A DNA stretch of 64,000 bases from Choristoneura fumiferana (lineage: Eukaryota; Arthropoda; Insecta; Lepidoptera; Tortricidae), in assembly GCF_025370935.1 (NCBI RefSeq), contig NC_133499.1, positions 4,588,538 through 4,652,537 on the forward strand, given 5' to 3'. Within the stretch, counting starts at the first letter, position 1; every line of letters starts with the position of its first letter. A program made the translations under genes and the position numbers. The notes under the pieces are model-generated. The model made no database searches. It was not told the DNA's origin and saw only the letters and a list, made by a program, of their open reading frames with translations. Shown one piece after another: positions 1-11,101 of this stretch.

Positions 1-77
1 GATGTAAAAGACGGACAAACATACCAAACACACAACTACACAAACACACTCTCGAATTTATAATATTAGTATCCATT
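1..77 (+). repeat. Family A repeat, 3' end only
   Basis: The text GACGGACAAACATACC followed by TTTATAATATTAGTA is the 3' end of the commonest repeat in this window. The full form opens with CCCGCGGCTTCGCCCGCG and carries GGGATAAAAAGTAGCCTATG in the middle. It resembles a lepidopteran SINE or a LINE 3' end; the class cannot be fixed from sequence alone. Confidence 0.6.
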
Positions 78-240
78 TATTTTAACATTTGAAACTTTAC
101 TGTAAAATTTGCACACGTTTTTCAATGAAACTATGACCCTATTTAAAATCTAACTCTATTCAACTCTCTATTTAACTTGTTATATAAAAAAAAACATAAT
201 AGATACCGCTAATAAATGTACACGATCGTAATAAATGATG

Positions 241-490
241 ATTGGATGGCCAAGTGGTTAGAGAACCTGACTACGAAGCTTGAGGTTCCGGGTTCGATTC
301 CCGGCCGGGGCAGACATTTGTATGAATAATATGAATGTTGTTCTCGGGTCTTGGATGTTCAATGTGTATTTAAGTATGTATTTATCTATATAAGTATGTT
401 TATCCTTAGCCTAGTATCCATAGTACAAGCTTGCTTAGTTTGAAACTAGGTCAATAAAATTGGCGTTAAGTGTCCCATGATGATATTGTA
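241..490 (+). repeat. tRNA-derived SINE (family E), copy 1
   Basis: A tRNA-like head (GGCCAAGTGGTTAGAGAACC as A box, GGTTCCGGGTTCGATTCC as B box) is followed by the body TTCTCGGGTCTTGGATGTTC and a TAAGTATGT-rich tail ending near ATGATGATATTG. Internal Pol III boxes plus a non-tRNA body mark a SINE rather than a tRNA gene. The form is familiar from Lepidoptera. Confidence 0.75.
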
Positions 491-1960
491 GGTATTTTTA
501 GTCCATTTGTGTACGAAATACCGAGAAACGTGTGTTACAATTTCACCGTTAATTGAAACCTTAAATTAAACGAAGTATAGTCTATTTTAAACTTTGAATG
601 ACAATATCGAGAGTTTCCTAAGTTGGTTACTTTTACTTACCATTTCTATTTTCAAGTGTCATTCGCCACAATTCAGTCAACCCTTAACCATCTGTTCATA
701 ACAATAGCAAAAGCCAACGACCGTATAACAGGACTAATTATAGTTTTTTATTGACCAGCATGACAATGCACTTTGAGTGCAGTAATTTATGCACTGTAAT
801 TAATCGTGCTTGACGCTTGGCGGGGAAATTCAGTCATTAAGTGTAATTTTTTGCTAAAAAAAACTTTTATTTTTAAATAAAATAATTATTTATTAATAAA
901 TTTATCAGCATTTTTGTTATTGTTCTTTTTTTTGCACATTGTTTTTGCCAAATTTGCCAGTGACTGAAAAGAAAATGAAAACTATACAATTTCTGCAGCA
1001 ATTCAATGGTGATGTATATAGACTAGGATAATGATTCTAATCTAAGCCGCATTCGTATAAAACCCTCCACTTCGCGTAGCCCGACACCCACTTGGCCGGT
1101 TTTACCATTCTACAGTATATATTCTATTTCATTGTCACTCACTACTCTTCGCTTCAAAACAATAAATTGCCTGAGAAGAGCAATGGCGACGCTCTGGGGT
1201 CATTTCCGAACGCCCGACGTCTCCAGTCGAGAGGTACTGTCCGCAAAACTAGCATCCTGGTCGCGGCACCAAATGAAAAACTATGATGCTTAAAACTTTC
1301 GTAATTTTCACTCGTCTATGTAGACACGCGTCCAGAAAAGTCCAAAGAAAAAGGAACTGGTGAGGAAGCGGTGTGTATTATAGGTATCAATATTAACGTA
1401 ACATAAACGAACTATTTAGAGCTACTTTTGACCCTTCACAACTCAAAAACTTATTAACCTACATACATGAAATTTAGCACATTTAACAAGCCTGAAAGCT
1501 TGTCTTGAATCCAAAATTTCATAAATATAGCTCAAAGTTTAAAAATCGGCATTTTTATGACTGACTCACTGACTTAGCTGTCAAAAACCTAACACACTTC
1601 GAGATGACCTAGAAACTTGATATTTGGCATCAAGGTATATTAGGCCATTTATAATTTTTTACAGTTAATAGTACTATTACAGGCAACAAGAGATACTGCC
1701 TCTCGTTAAATCAAAAGAGAAAAACTGTCTTGTGTGTAAAGATTAAAAATAGATTCACCACTATTCTGCAGACCCTACCCTCGTCACTTAGAGGTATTGC
1801 GGTGTGGCGCTCCATAAAAAATATAGGAAACAGGAATACATTATTATTTATGCGTCGGTCGCTACAAGCGCTTTACGACATACGACTTGCCGTTTTAAAG
1901 TTATAGTACTTTTACTGTACCTACTACATCATATGACTTAGTAGACTTTACCCATCTATA
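491..1960. other. AT-rich non-coding stretch with repeat scraps
   Basis: No gene is supported. At 1058-1110 there is a worn piece of family H (CTTGGCCGGTTTTA). At 1340-1700 there is an AT-rich repeat containing ACTGACTCACTGACTTAGC. The whole stretch recurs in the 11.5-13.8 kb copy. A short ATG-initiated reading frame at 1182-1286 was considered and rejected. Confidence 0.6.
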
Positions 1961-1964
1961 GATG

Positions 1965-2325
1965 CTAGCATCATCATTATTATAATGTGGGACGTCCACT
2001 GTTGGACATCTTCATCCATAGACCTCCGGCTGCTTCGGTTGGAAGCGGCCTCCATCCACCGTGAACCCACGGCTTTAACCAGGTCATCCAGGAGCGGTGT
2101 GGTCGCTCCTTAAACATATCGACACCTTTTCAAAGAGACATCTTAGACACATAACAGCGTTTAATATCGAAAATGTGTTGTAACTAACAACGAAAATACA
2201 AACTGAAACATGGGTGCACAGAAAACCCAGAAAAGTGACCAGCGCTCGGAATCGGACCCAGGTCCTCAGCATTCCGTGCTGCGTGCTATCCCCTACACCA
2301 CCATACAAGGAAACAAACATTGGAC
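1965..2325 (-). repeat. SINE tail plus tRNA-like SINE (family F), copy 1
   Basis: Read on the minus strand, the piece holds a tRNA-like head (GGTGTAGGGGATAGCACGC, then GACCTGGGTCCGATTCC) and the body TCAGTTTGTATTTTCG. Next to it, at 1975-2050, is the ACGTCCACTGTTGGACATC module that ends another lepidopteran SINE before a (ATG)n tail. Confidence 0.65.
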
Positions 2326-2329
2326 AAAG

Positions 2330-2926
2330 AGTCTAGCAAAACAAACAAAACAAACAAACACACAACTACACAACAACACAACAAATTAACAAACAACACA
2401 AATTTGTGAATAATTTAATTGAATCAGGCGTTACTTTGCGGAGGTCCATATCATGAACTAAAATAATTTCCTTGCTCACCCGCGACCTTACGATAGCTAA
2501 GCTTATGCAAAATATGCGTGTTCATGCAGTTCCTCCACCTCCACACTGTAAGAACACACACAAATCACAAACCCATCTATCACCCCCACACTACACTGAC
2601 GCGTTTTCGAACTCAAACAGAGCTCATCTTCAGAGTGACACAACCGTACACCATGCTACCAGTTGTTAGACTAACGAACCACAACCACCGTTTAACTTGT
2701 CACTGTAACTCCCCAAGTACCTACATACGTTTTATGAAACAAAACAAAACTACCCACAAATTATTAATAAATTTTTTAACCGTCCTTCAAAACTACCTTG
2801 ATTTTTTATTTATTTACTGTCAAGGCATGTTTTATTAAACTACCATTGCTGAAATTAGATCCAAGCCGTAGCAAGGGAGATGAAACTAAATTTTACCTGC
2901 TCATTAATAATAGACCCCATACTGTT
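2330..2926. other. Simple-sequence and dispersed-repeat region before gap
   Basis: An ACAAAC-rich stretch (2335-2405) is followed by dispersed repeat text (TTGAATCAGGCGTTAC at about 2421, partly repeated at 34683). GTGACACAACCGTACACCATG (2635-2655) partly recurs at 59474. This looks like LINE 3'-end debris; no gene is seen. Confidence 0.45.
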
Positions 2927-3026
2927 NNNNNNNNNNNNNNNNNNNNNNNNNNNNNNNNNNNNNNNNNNNNNNNNNNNNNNNNNNNNNNNNNNNNNNNNNN
3001 NNNNNNNNNNNNNNNNNNNNNNNNNN
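2927..3026. other. Assembly gap (100 N)
   Basis: A run of exactly 100 N, the usual placeholder for a scaffold join of unknown size. Any reading frame crossing it is meaningless. Confidence 0.99.
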
Positions 3027-3269
3027 CACACTTTTATACACATGTGTGATATTTTAAATGACTGTTTCTTAATGTTACCAATTAGTGTTTGAATAACTTC
3101 GTTCCCGATGACGTGAATTATGTTAGTTTTAATTATGGAAAAAAAAAATGAAACTTACAAAGGTTACACAGTTAAAAGTGAGCGATTCTGGCTTAGAGTT
3201 CGAGTGCTTAGCTTCCGGTTCCATCATCAGATCACCTTGATGGTACCTATTATATTATTGTATTGTCAT

Positions 3270-3464
3270 CAGTACCCCTAGTGTAAGTTTTCGGTTACAA
3301 AATACGTCTCGATCGCGATCGCGTTAAAATCTCAATTTGTATGGAAACACGAACATCGCAAACGTTCCGCTAGAGGCGCTGTTCGTGTTTCCATATAAAT
3401 TGAGATTATAACGCGAACGCGATCGAGACGTATTTTGTAACCGAAAACTTACATAAGGGCACTG
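3270..3464. mobile_element. Palindromic MITE-like element
   Basis: The two ends are inverted copies. GTAAGTTTTCGGTTACAAAA, continuing through ATACGTCTCGATCGCG, faces its complement at the right end. The outermost bases are CAGT and ACTG. Almost the entire 195 bp can fold into one hairpin around the centre CTAGAGGCGC. No TSD was clear, so the superfamily is not assigned. Confidence 0.75.
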
Positions 3465-3596
3465 AACTACGCATAATTTCCAAATCTCGTATTACAACAA
3501 TAACAAGTGAGTGAAAAATTCCGTTACATTCAATTGATACTTAATTATATACTGTTACGTACACATGGAATACAAATTGTACTATTCGATGTTTAT

Positions 3597-4010
3597 TTAC
3601 AAGCTTTTATTTAGTTTTATCTGTCCCGTTGTCGGTCTGCCTGTCTGTCTGTCTGTAGTCAAATCTTTCAAGTTAAATTCGACCAACTTCCAGTAGTCGG
3701 ATTGACTTGAAATTTGGCATACTTATGTAAATTGCGTGACAATACAATAATCTAGTAGTGACATCCTGGTAGTTCGGCCAGGATCGTCTTAGCAGGACTG
3801 AACTCTTCAACGGTTAATGGCATCGACTTGAAATTTGGTATGCAAATGTAGTTTGGGTCAGAATGCAAGAAAAGTCAACAAAAAGTACAGTAATATGTCG
3901 AGCTGAACTCGATTTAAGACGTGAGTTATCCGGGACAGTATTATTTAAAAAGTACAGTCAGCAAAAAGAAGCTTGTATTAAAAATGTAATTTTTACCAAA
4001 AACTTATCGC
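3597..4010 (+). repeat. Family B repeat, near full length
   Basis: It opens TTACAAGCTTTTATTTAG and closes AAGCTTGTATTAAAAATG, giving inverted termini of about ten bases. Internal landmarks are ATTGACTTGAAATTTGGCAT, GGCCAGGATCGTCT and CAAATGTAGTTTGGGT. At least fifteen copies lie in this window on both strands. It has no coding capacity and is probably a non-autonomous DNA element. Confidence 0.7.
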
Positions 4011-4872
4011 TCGATCATCTTGTAGGATTGAAAATCTCGCTCCCAGTGTGTCTTACACCCGCTAGACGATTAGGTACTGATCGCCATTGCAATATTAAAG
4101 CGGCCATGTTTATTATTGTTTATAATTTATGCATCCCCCCTACTAATGAGGGGTAATATCCCGGTATCAATTAACAGTACGACAGTTTATACCAATTAAT
4201 CAAGGAATTAAAACAATATTAAAGTGTTAGAGACGTCTATGAAAAATTTTATACTTAGTACTGGGGAACTAATTTTCAGGGATAAAAGTATCCTATATGT
4301 TAAGCATTACGAAATTTCATCCCATGAGGGCTTAAAGAAAGGTAAAATATCGCTAGATGGCGTTAGTGTCGTGATGCTCTTTTGACGTTACGGTCTTGCT
4401 TGCAATTGGCTAATAACCACAGACCTATACTCCTATGGACTAGAAATACCTACAAAATACCTACGCGCGCATACCTAAGCGTGATATAGGTTTCGAAACC
4501 AAAATATTTGATATCGATATTCGAATTATTAGCGGCTAATACTTTGAGCAGCAATGGTACCAGTATTTTGTGTTTCTTTTGGAAAAATCAATTTGAAATT
4601 AACTTTGTTCATAATTACTTTGACTGCATATTATAGGTACAAGGAGATTGGTAATGTAACATTCGTTTTGAAATCATAAGGGGTAGAGCTATCTCGAAAT
4701 CAGTAATTACTGAAATATTGGAAAAATAGTAGAAAAAATTGAGGTTTATTAATTACTTTGCAATGTCTATTAACAGGTTAGAAAAAATAACAGCAAATAA
4801 ATTATTTTTTACTATGGCCACAATAATCACATGAAAAAAATTGATTGCGAGTGAAAAGCACCTGCGAAACAT
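4011..4872. other. Non-coding stretch with half a family M element
   Basis: At 4343-4411 is one arm of family M (GATGGCGTTAGTGTCGTG, then GACGTTACGGTCTTGCTTGC), found also at 6327-6393 and 14210-14672. The rest is AT-rich with nothing recognisable. Confidence 0.5.
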
Positions 4873-4874
4873 GT

Positions 4875-5183
4875 ATCATCATCATCATCCCAGCCTATAT
4901 ACGTCCCACTGCTGGGCACAGGCCTCCTCTCAGAACAAGAGGGCTTGGGCCATAGTTCCCACGCGGGCCCAGTGCGGATTGGGAACTTCACACACACCAT
5001 TGAATTGCTTCGCAGATTTGTGCAGGTTTCCTCACGATGTTTTCCTTCACCGCAAAGCTCGTGGTAAATTTTAAATGTAATTCCGCACATGAATTTCGAA
5101 AAACTCAGAGGTGCGAGCCGGGGTTTGAACCCACGACCCTCTGCTTGAGAGGCGATAGGTCAAACCACTAGGCCACCACGGCT
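4875..5183 (-). repeat. tRNA-derived SINE (family D), reverse copy
   Basis: On the minus strand it reads GCCGTGGTGGCCTAGTGG (A-box region), a B box GGGTTCAAACCC, the body GTGAAGGAAAACATCGTGAG, then CAGCAGTGGGACGTATATAG and a (GAT)n tail. This is the textbook layout of a tRNA-derived SINE. It is near full length here. Confidence 0.85.
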
Positions 5184-5530
5184 TTTTCGGAGGCGAAAAA
5201 TGTATATATGGTGTTAAAAAAATCCTGTAAGATAGTTTAAACCACACTAATACGATTCAAGTGGAAAAAGATGTGTTGCGTGCTTAGTATTAATTATATA
5301 CCTAGTAAATAATACCGCATGAATATAACTAATTAGATGAAAGACACAAGTGTATCAAGAATTCAAGAGCATTCTAACTGCCAACAAACTGCTGTGTCAT
5401 TATGAAATAAACGATTAATAATAATAATAATGTAACCGAACGTGTAAAACAAAGCTAGGCTTGTTTCAAAGACTTGCACGAATAAAGTAGCGCGTGATTA
5501 CCTTGTGTTGACTAAATGAAGCAACAACAA
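5184..5530. other. No feature seen
   Basis: AT-rich sequence with a short (ATA)n run near 5420. No repeat family or reading frame was recognised. Confidence 0.4.
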
Positions 5531-5544
5531 CGTTTTAAATGCCC

Positions 5545-5550
5545 TTTATT
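5545..5550 (-). terminator. Poly(A) signal AATAAA
   Basis: A canonical hexamer on the minus strand, about 50 bases after the stop of the exon at 5772-5600, with a GT-rich downstream element. It supports a transcript ending near 5530. Confidence 0.5.
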
Positions 5551-5599
5551 TGTAAAACAACGAAAATAATACATGATTTTATAAATTTACATAAATCAA

Positions 5600-5772
5600 C
5601 TACCTCATGTTACAAATATTGAATATAGCGAATCCGATAACGTCTAAAGTTCGGTTGAACTGCGACTCTTTATAATGCAACAAACAGATGTCGAGTTTCT
5701 TATGCCGTGGATTTATTATCTGCGCCTGTGGCGTCGAATTACTTCCGCCGTAATACATCATTTTTAGGGAAC
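5600..5772 (-). CDS. Candidate terminal exon, minus strand, product unknown
   Basis: On the minus strand a splice acceptor (CTTTTACAG) precedes an open frame. After two bases that complete a split codon, it encodes 56 residues and ends in TAG at 5602-5600. Recognisable stretches are MMYYGGSNSTPQAQIINP and KKLDICLLHYKESQFNR. About 50 bases past the stop is AATAAA (5550-5545), followed by a GT-rich stretch (TTGTTGTTGCTTC) like a cleavage-site downstream element. Acceptor, frame, stop and poly(A) signal together suggest a real last exon. No domain was recognised and the upstream exon was not found. The split-codon phase matches the FLYWCH exons at 62.7 and 63.6 kb, so it could be another alternative 3' exon of a mod(mdg4)-like gene or the end of an unrelated gene. 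Confidence 0.45.
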
Positions 5773-5779
5773 CTGTAAA

Positions 5780-6835
5780 AGTAAACAGCCATCAGTCAAA
5801 AACCATGGACGAAATGTACAGTTATTTCAGTTCTACTTATGTCGATATTCGGCACAACACTAAAGAAGCGGCAGAATAACGGCAACTAACCTATGAAGAG
5901 TCAAAAACTGTTGATTTCTTTTTCCCGAAAAGAAAGCTGTTCTATGGAACACAAATGCATATTGCGTTTACATCACTTGATGTCCACAACACGAAACCAA
6001 ATTTAAAAGTATTTTAAAACAACCAAAATGAAACGCGAAATATTAGTTTTCTTGACAGATCACGTCTTGAAAAGCTCTGTCGCATAAGTGGCTTTTGGCA
6101 GCCAGAAACGGCACTTGCTCGTAAAGACAAACCATTGGCGAGTATAGAATCAATAAATATCATGCTGTCTTTATTTTTCTATGCCGACACACCTTAAAAA
6201 GAAAGAGATAATACTTGTTTTTTTATTTTTATATCGATTTTACAGATATTTACATTAAAAAAATGTGTCTATAGTAGAATAGGGCCCCTCCATGTGTTTC
6301 CTTACTCTGAGCTAATAACTAAATGAGCCAATTGCAAGCAAGACCGTAACGTCAAAAAAACCTCACGATACTAACGCCATCTAGCGATATTTCGCCTGTC
6401 TTTTAGTCCTCATTCTTCCGTTTTTACGTGATAAAGTAACAGACAGTCACACATCCGAACTTAGCATTTTATTACCTCGTAAGATTGCGCCCGAGTGTTT
6501 TATTTTGAAAGAGCGCGGGTTTTGCATGAAGATAAATGTGTCGCACAAACGCAACTGTCCTCACACGTATAGTTCCGAGGTAGCGAGTGTTGTAGGATAA
6601 AATATACTATTTAAATCAATAGTAAATTTTATGGTAAATTTAAAATATAAATGCAAAAAGTGATGAAATTAATAAGTGCAAAATTTTTCAAAAAATAGTT
6701 GCATACCAAGGCATACTCAATTTTTTCTGCTATATTTATCTAGCAAAACCGTATAAGTAAATAAATATTGTGCACTTATCTGGTTCTGCCAGAATATCCT
6801 CGATATAAATTTCGAAAAACTCGGTTGTATTAATA
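5780..6835. other. Non-coding stretch with half a family M element
   Basis: A reverse arm of family M sits at 6327-6393 (GCAAGCAAGACCGTAACGTC, then CTAACGCCATCTAGCG). The remainder shows no gene or family that I recognise. Confidence 0.45.
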
Positions 6836-7005
6836 AAATTACAAGCTTTTATTTAACTTGCCCTGTTTGATGTTGGGTCAAATCTTGCAAGTTCATTTTG
6901 ACCCACTTGCAGTGGTCGGATCTACTTGAAATTTGGTAAGTTTCATATGCAAGTTGGATGAAAATGCAAGCACAGTCAACAAAAAACCTTATGGCATTTT
7001 AAATC
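6836..7005 (+). repeat. Family B repeat, truncated
   Basis: It opens TTACAAGCTTTTATTTAAC and shares ATCTACTTGAAATTTGG with the other copies, but lacks the central part and stops near CAGTCAACAAAAAAC. Confidence 0.6.
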
Positions 7006-7290
7006 AGCAACTTTCAGCATGCTATAATAAATCATAGAATTTTCTCTTGCCTCAACTTTATTGTGAGTACTACAACAATAGAAGTAAAGTGCCTCCACAC
7101 GTCGGACCAGCGTCGGGAATTTAATATTTTACCGTTTTATGTTCGGTAAAGTTTAAAGTCATACCTTAGACGTAGCGTGAAGGAATAGAAATACTTACAT
7201 CATTAAGTATAATAATATAATCTCGTATTATCGATCGGATAGATATAAAATTCAAGACAAGACATTGCTGATAATTCACGGTTAACAGCC

Positions 7291-8212
7291 CACTAATCCT
7301 ATATTATAAATGCGGAAGTTTGTAAGTCAGTTTATTTAATACCTTTTAACGTCTAAACCGCTGAAACGATTTAGATGAAATTCGGTACATAGATAGTTCA
7401 AGTCCCGGGGAAGGACACAGAATAGTTTTATCCCGGAAAATTGCAAACCTCACTATTGACACAGAAATAGTAATAGTACAAGTTCAATTGGAAACTAGAC
7501 AGTAACATTTTTTCTTTGTTTTGGTTTTGTTTGTTATTTAGAACCGCTGAACCGATTTAAATGAAATTCGGTATGTAAATAGTTTCAGTCCCAGAGAAGG
7601 ACTTAGGATAGTTTTTATTCTGGAAATTTGCATGGTTCCCGCGAGATAGTGATAAACGTATTCTACTCAGATGGAGTCGTGGGTAACAGCTAGTAATATA
7701 ATAAATACGAAAGTTCATAAGTATGTGTCTGTATGCTTGTTACTCCTTTAGGTTAAATCGACTCCACGCATTTGGGTAAAATTTGTTATGTAGATAGCTG
7801 GACGTCTGGAAAAACGTACAGGCTACTTTTTATCCCGATGATTCCACGGGATCGAAATAAAATCTCAAAATCTCGACCGCTTGTAATTCTGAGAAATCCC
7901 AACGGGACTATTAAATTCCCGGAATTTCTGTTCGATAGCCGAATCTAATGGATTACGCGAGACCGCGGGTAAAAGCTACTATATTTATTTATAGATATCC
8001 ATACTAATATTATAAATGCGAAAGTGTGATTGTATGTTTGTCCGTCTCTTACGGAGCGACGGATCGACGTGATTTTTGGCATAGAGATAGTTTAAGGGCC
8101 CGAGAGTGACATAGGCTACTTTTTATCCCGGAAAGATGCACAGTTCCCGAGGGAACAGCGCGCGATAACCGAATACCACGCAGGCGGAGCCGCGGGCAAA
8201 AGCTAGTTTATT
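7291..8212 (-). repeat. Three head-to-tail family A copies
   Basis: Three successive minus-strand family A units run from about 7297, 7695 and 8000. Each begins (plus-strand text) with ATATTATAAATGCGRAAGT or a near form and ends with the CCGCGGGTAAAAGCTA side. The last ends GGAGCCGCGGGCAAAAGCTA. Units differ in length and divergence, so they probably inserted in or near one another rather than arising by tandem duplication. Confidence 0.6.
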
Positions 8213-8665
8213 TATAAATCGAACTAGCACCAACAATGCTACAGCAATAAATGTTAATGGTACGGAATCGATCGCGGAACCATCATTAATCACGCGCGGT
8301 GGGCACGGTCACCAATATGGCGCTTACCAAAGTGCTGTTGTAAAAAAAAGTTGGGTGGAAATTATAGGCTCTGCTTACATGTCGCGCGTACATAGCTGCC
8401 TGACACGTGTGCGCGGAGCAGGAATAGGTTCTAAATAGTCAACTTGTCAAAATTTATTTTCTGCCACTGTAGGTTTAGAAAAATTAGGTAGTTACGTCGG
8501 AGCGTAGCAGAGTCTTAGGTACAGCAGTGGCCGGCGAAGTGCCAGGACCAAATTAAGTTACTAATCTATATATTGTTTGATCAAATGTAGTTACGTGAAT
8601 TTTCGAGATTACAATATTCGGATTTGTAGGTTTTCAGTTAAACATACGTTCGGGATTTAAAAATT
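8213..8665. other. No feature seen
   Basis: Mixed-composition sequence without a convincing frame or known family. Confidence 0.35.
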
Positions 8666-8667
8666 AT

Positions 8668-8900
8668 GGTAAAACTAGCTTTTGCCTGCGGCTTCGCCCT
8701 CGTGGAATTTGGTTATCGCGCGTTGTTCCCCGGGAACTGTGCATTTTACCGGGATAAAAAGTAGCCTATGTCACTCTCGGGCCCAGAAACTATCTCTGTG
8801 CCAAAAATCATGGCGATCCGTCGCTCCGTTTCGACGTGAAAGACGGACAAACATACAAACACACACACTTTCGCATTTATAATATTATAGTATAGTAAGT
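8668..8900 (+). repeat. Family A repeat
   Basis: A nearly complete copy: CTAGCTTTTGCCTGCGGC, GGGATAAAAAGTAGCCTATG, CGATCCGTCGCTCCGTTTCG, and the end TTTCGCATTTATAATATTA. Confidence 0.7.
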
Positions 8901-8927
8901 ATAGTATGGATAAGTATCAAAGGTAGG

Positions 8928-9070
8928 TAAAAAGGTTGCCTGAAAGAGATCGCTCTTAAGCGATAAGGCCGCCTATTGCTTACCTTGTAATTTTCTCTCT
9001 GTGTATCTGTTTTCTGTATCGCTTACTATTTCTGGTGTACAATAAAGAGTCTTTGTATTGTATTGTATTG
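8928..9070 (+). mobile_element. Non-LTR retrotransposon 3' end with TATTG tail
   Basis: GGTTGCCTGAAAGAGATCGC leads to GGTGTACAATAAAGAGTC and a short (TATTG)n tail. The same module recurs at 42963-43107. A transcript-like 3' end with AATAAA and a short tandem tail indicates a truncated LINE. Confidence 0.7.
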
Positions 9071-10247
9071 TTGAATCATCATAAAGATGTGTCTATACAT
9101 ACATACATTTCAAGTCGAACCCACTAAAATCGGAAGATCATAACTGCACTGTATTATTCGATGGTTTTAATCTTTTCTTTCCAATAATGTATTTCTTCTC
9201 TGTCTTTTTTCTCTCTCTTACTCTCTAATTTATTATTATCGTGATTATAAGTATAAACAGCACCGACATCACCCCAAACCGAAATGACTTACCGAAATTA
9301 TGATACTACAATCATCATAATCAATTCGATGACTTGCATAAAGTAATCAGTCGTGAAAACGTATAAATTGTTGGGACAAGCTGTTGCATAGGGCGCCATA
9401 TGCTACAGTTGCTACGCACTGGTGGAACGAACGCGGCGGTTGTTTTACGGCGGTTTAAAAACCGCTGGTACATTAGTTTTCCCACTGCGCGAACGAGTGT
9501 TGTTTTTTGAGTGTATGTCCATTTATTCTGTCTTCTCTGTAGCCTAAAAGGCTGGACGGATTTTACCATATGAGATATCATTAGATTCGTCATAACTGTG
9601 GGAGTGACCTAGAGTATAATGATATTTAAATAGTAAATAAAAAAGAATGTGGTAGGGAAATAGAAGAAAAAGGTATTGTAATAGTATGGGAATCAAATGA
9701 AAGATAATAATTAGCCCATTCTAAAAATATATGTGGTATTATAATACTTTCAAGCTACCATTTTGGGAGAAATATCAAAAAAATATCAAATGAAAAATTA
9801 TTTAAAATACCAATAAGCCTCCTTCGGGCAGTCGGGTGAAAAGACTCATGGTGTAGAACTCTGTTAAGTAACTTAAAATTCAACAGACGGGACCCATTAC
9901 TGAGTAAATATTATTTTAGAAAGAAAGAAAGAAATAAAGAAAATATTTAATTGCCAACAGTACAAACAATGCAAGACAACAATATAACCAATACAAGATA
10001 GTAGTCTGCCCTGCGGCAAAAGGAGCAAACTCAGCTAATGCTGCGCTTACGCGGAAGCTGCCAGGGCTGGTGGCGCTGGGTGGGTGGTTTAGAGCTGAGT
10101 GAGGCCTTATTGTCTATCGCACTTGAAATCAGGATCGTTTTCATCACTTTTTTCTGTCAGTGTATAGTATAGAATATGATGAAGGTAGAAAGAGATGGCG
10201 AATGCGATCGCACGAAACGAACGTCAGCGCGTTAGACAATACGCCCT
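9071..10247. other. Repeat debris, no gene
   Basis: At 9840-9915 lies half of family L (AGAACTCTGTTAAGTAACTT). At about 9920-10130 there is a reverse-oriented LINE-like 3' end with (GAAA)n and GCAAGACAACAATATAACC. A minus-strand open frame at 9593-9321 carries low-complexity text and a repeat-like GGCTGGACGGATTTTA; I do not regard it as a gene. Confidence 0.4.
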
Positions 10248-10387
10248 CAGCAGAGCTACTAAGAAATTCGAAAATCGAAGTTCGTATCGTACGGTCCCTC
10301 CGACGCTTACATTATTTAATTAATATGAGAATGAGAGGAACGGAACGATACGAACTTTCATTTACGAACTTCGTAGTAGTCCTGCTG
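10248..10387. mobile_element. Palindromic MITE, family J
   Basis: The ends CAGCAGAGCTACTAAGAAAT and the complement of CTTCGTAGTAGTCCTGCTG form long inverted repeats, with internal GTTCGTATCGTACGGTCCCT facing its complement. Seven copies or half copies occur in the window. The best-preserved ends are at 49101-49229. Confidence 0.75.
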
Positions 10388-10519
10388 GTCATGATTTTTA
10401 CATCAACACTCTGACGCTATGTGAATCGCCGTATTAGGTACTTCGTATAAACGCGGCGTTTTCTTTACAAATGTGTTGGTCTTAGCGAAAGTTTAATAGA
10501 TTTAGTTGCAGTTCCGCTT

Positions 10520-10640
10520 TAGGGCGAGAACCGCTAAGTCACGGGGGTGACGTGTTAATTGATTGGGCTGCTGATTGCGGGGCCCTCGGTTCGATTCCCG
10601 ATCCCGAAGTCATTTTGTGTAGAATGACAATATGTGGTTT
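10520..10640 (+). repeat. tRNA-like SINE head
   Basis: A B box (CTCGGTTCGATTCCCGATCC) lies in a tRNA-like context with a weak A box upstream. It runs into non-tRNA text (AGAATGACAATATGTGGTTT). It looks like a separate SINE family from D, E and F. Confidence 0.5.
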
Positions 10641-10857
10641 TCACAATGTGTGGATGAAGTGGCAGTGATTTGAATGTACTATCGAAACAACTGAATCGTG
10701 ACCTACTGTGGAACCTTTTCGTAGAAAATGTCATAGTGACATCGCATAGCTGGAATAGAGAATTCATTGTGACACTTACTGTGAGAGCGTTCTACAGTGG
10801 GTCAGATCAGAATCAAATGGTTCGACAGTTACTAGCACCAATATCTGACACAACGAA

Positions 10858-10923
10858 GCGTGCACAAATATCTGATACGACTCTTTCTAGGGCCTGTAGG
10901 ACGTGTCAGATATTTTTGCACGC
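10858..10923. repeat. Short hairpin-forming inverted repeat
   Basis: Arms at 10858-10879 and 10902-10923 match at 20 of 22 positions (GCGTGCACAAATATCTGA side against its complement). Additional ATATCTGACACA text lies just upstream. Probably a piece of a foldback element. Confidence 0.55.
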
Positions 10924-10977
10924 TGTGACACTAAAATGCAGGTGATCGTATAGTTGGGTTACACTACACTAACTTTT

Positions 10978-11100
10978 TTTAACCCCCGGCGTAAAAAGAT
11001 GGATGTATGACGCCAATGATTCTCGGTCTGGCTGTGACATCTTATGGATTTCAAAGCGGTTTTTGTACGTGAGAGTGAGTTTTCTCACGGTGGTTCTTAG
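10978..11100 (+). repeat. Family G repeat, diverged
   Basis: It begins TAACCCCCGGCGTAAAAAG and continues with the family middle (GCGGTTTTTGTACG, GTGGTTCTTAG). Family G is a widespread non-coding repeat here, found on both strands. Confidence 0.55.
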
Positions 11101-11101
11101 T

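Larger units (their letters stand above)
1..2309 (+). repeat. 2.3-kb duplicated segment, copy 1
   Basis: This segment matches 11474-13766 in the same orientation with only scattered substitutions and small, often homopolymer, indels. It runs through SINE-E, an AT-rich block and into SINE-F. It lies on the contig before the first N gap and its twin lies after the gap. It may be a true segmental duplication or an unpurged allele placed by scaffolding. Confidence 0.85.

Noticed and set aside
241..320. tRNA-like sequence with A and B boxes
   Set aside because: It lacks a complete cloverleaf and runs into a SINE body; the same holds for the heads at 4875, 10520, 34172, 43480 and 54440. No functional tRNA gene is claimed.
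1182..1286. 36-codon frame starting MATLWGHFRTPDV, present in both 2.3-kb copies
   Set aside because: Retention is explained by the recent duplication. The wider frame begins in family H repeat text, and there is no poly(A) or splice support.
2518..2838. Frame containing NHNH, reminiscent of the FLYWCH histidines
   Set aside because: There is no preceding cysteine pair or FLYWCH core, and the region is LINE-like debris.
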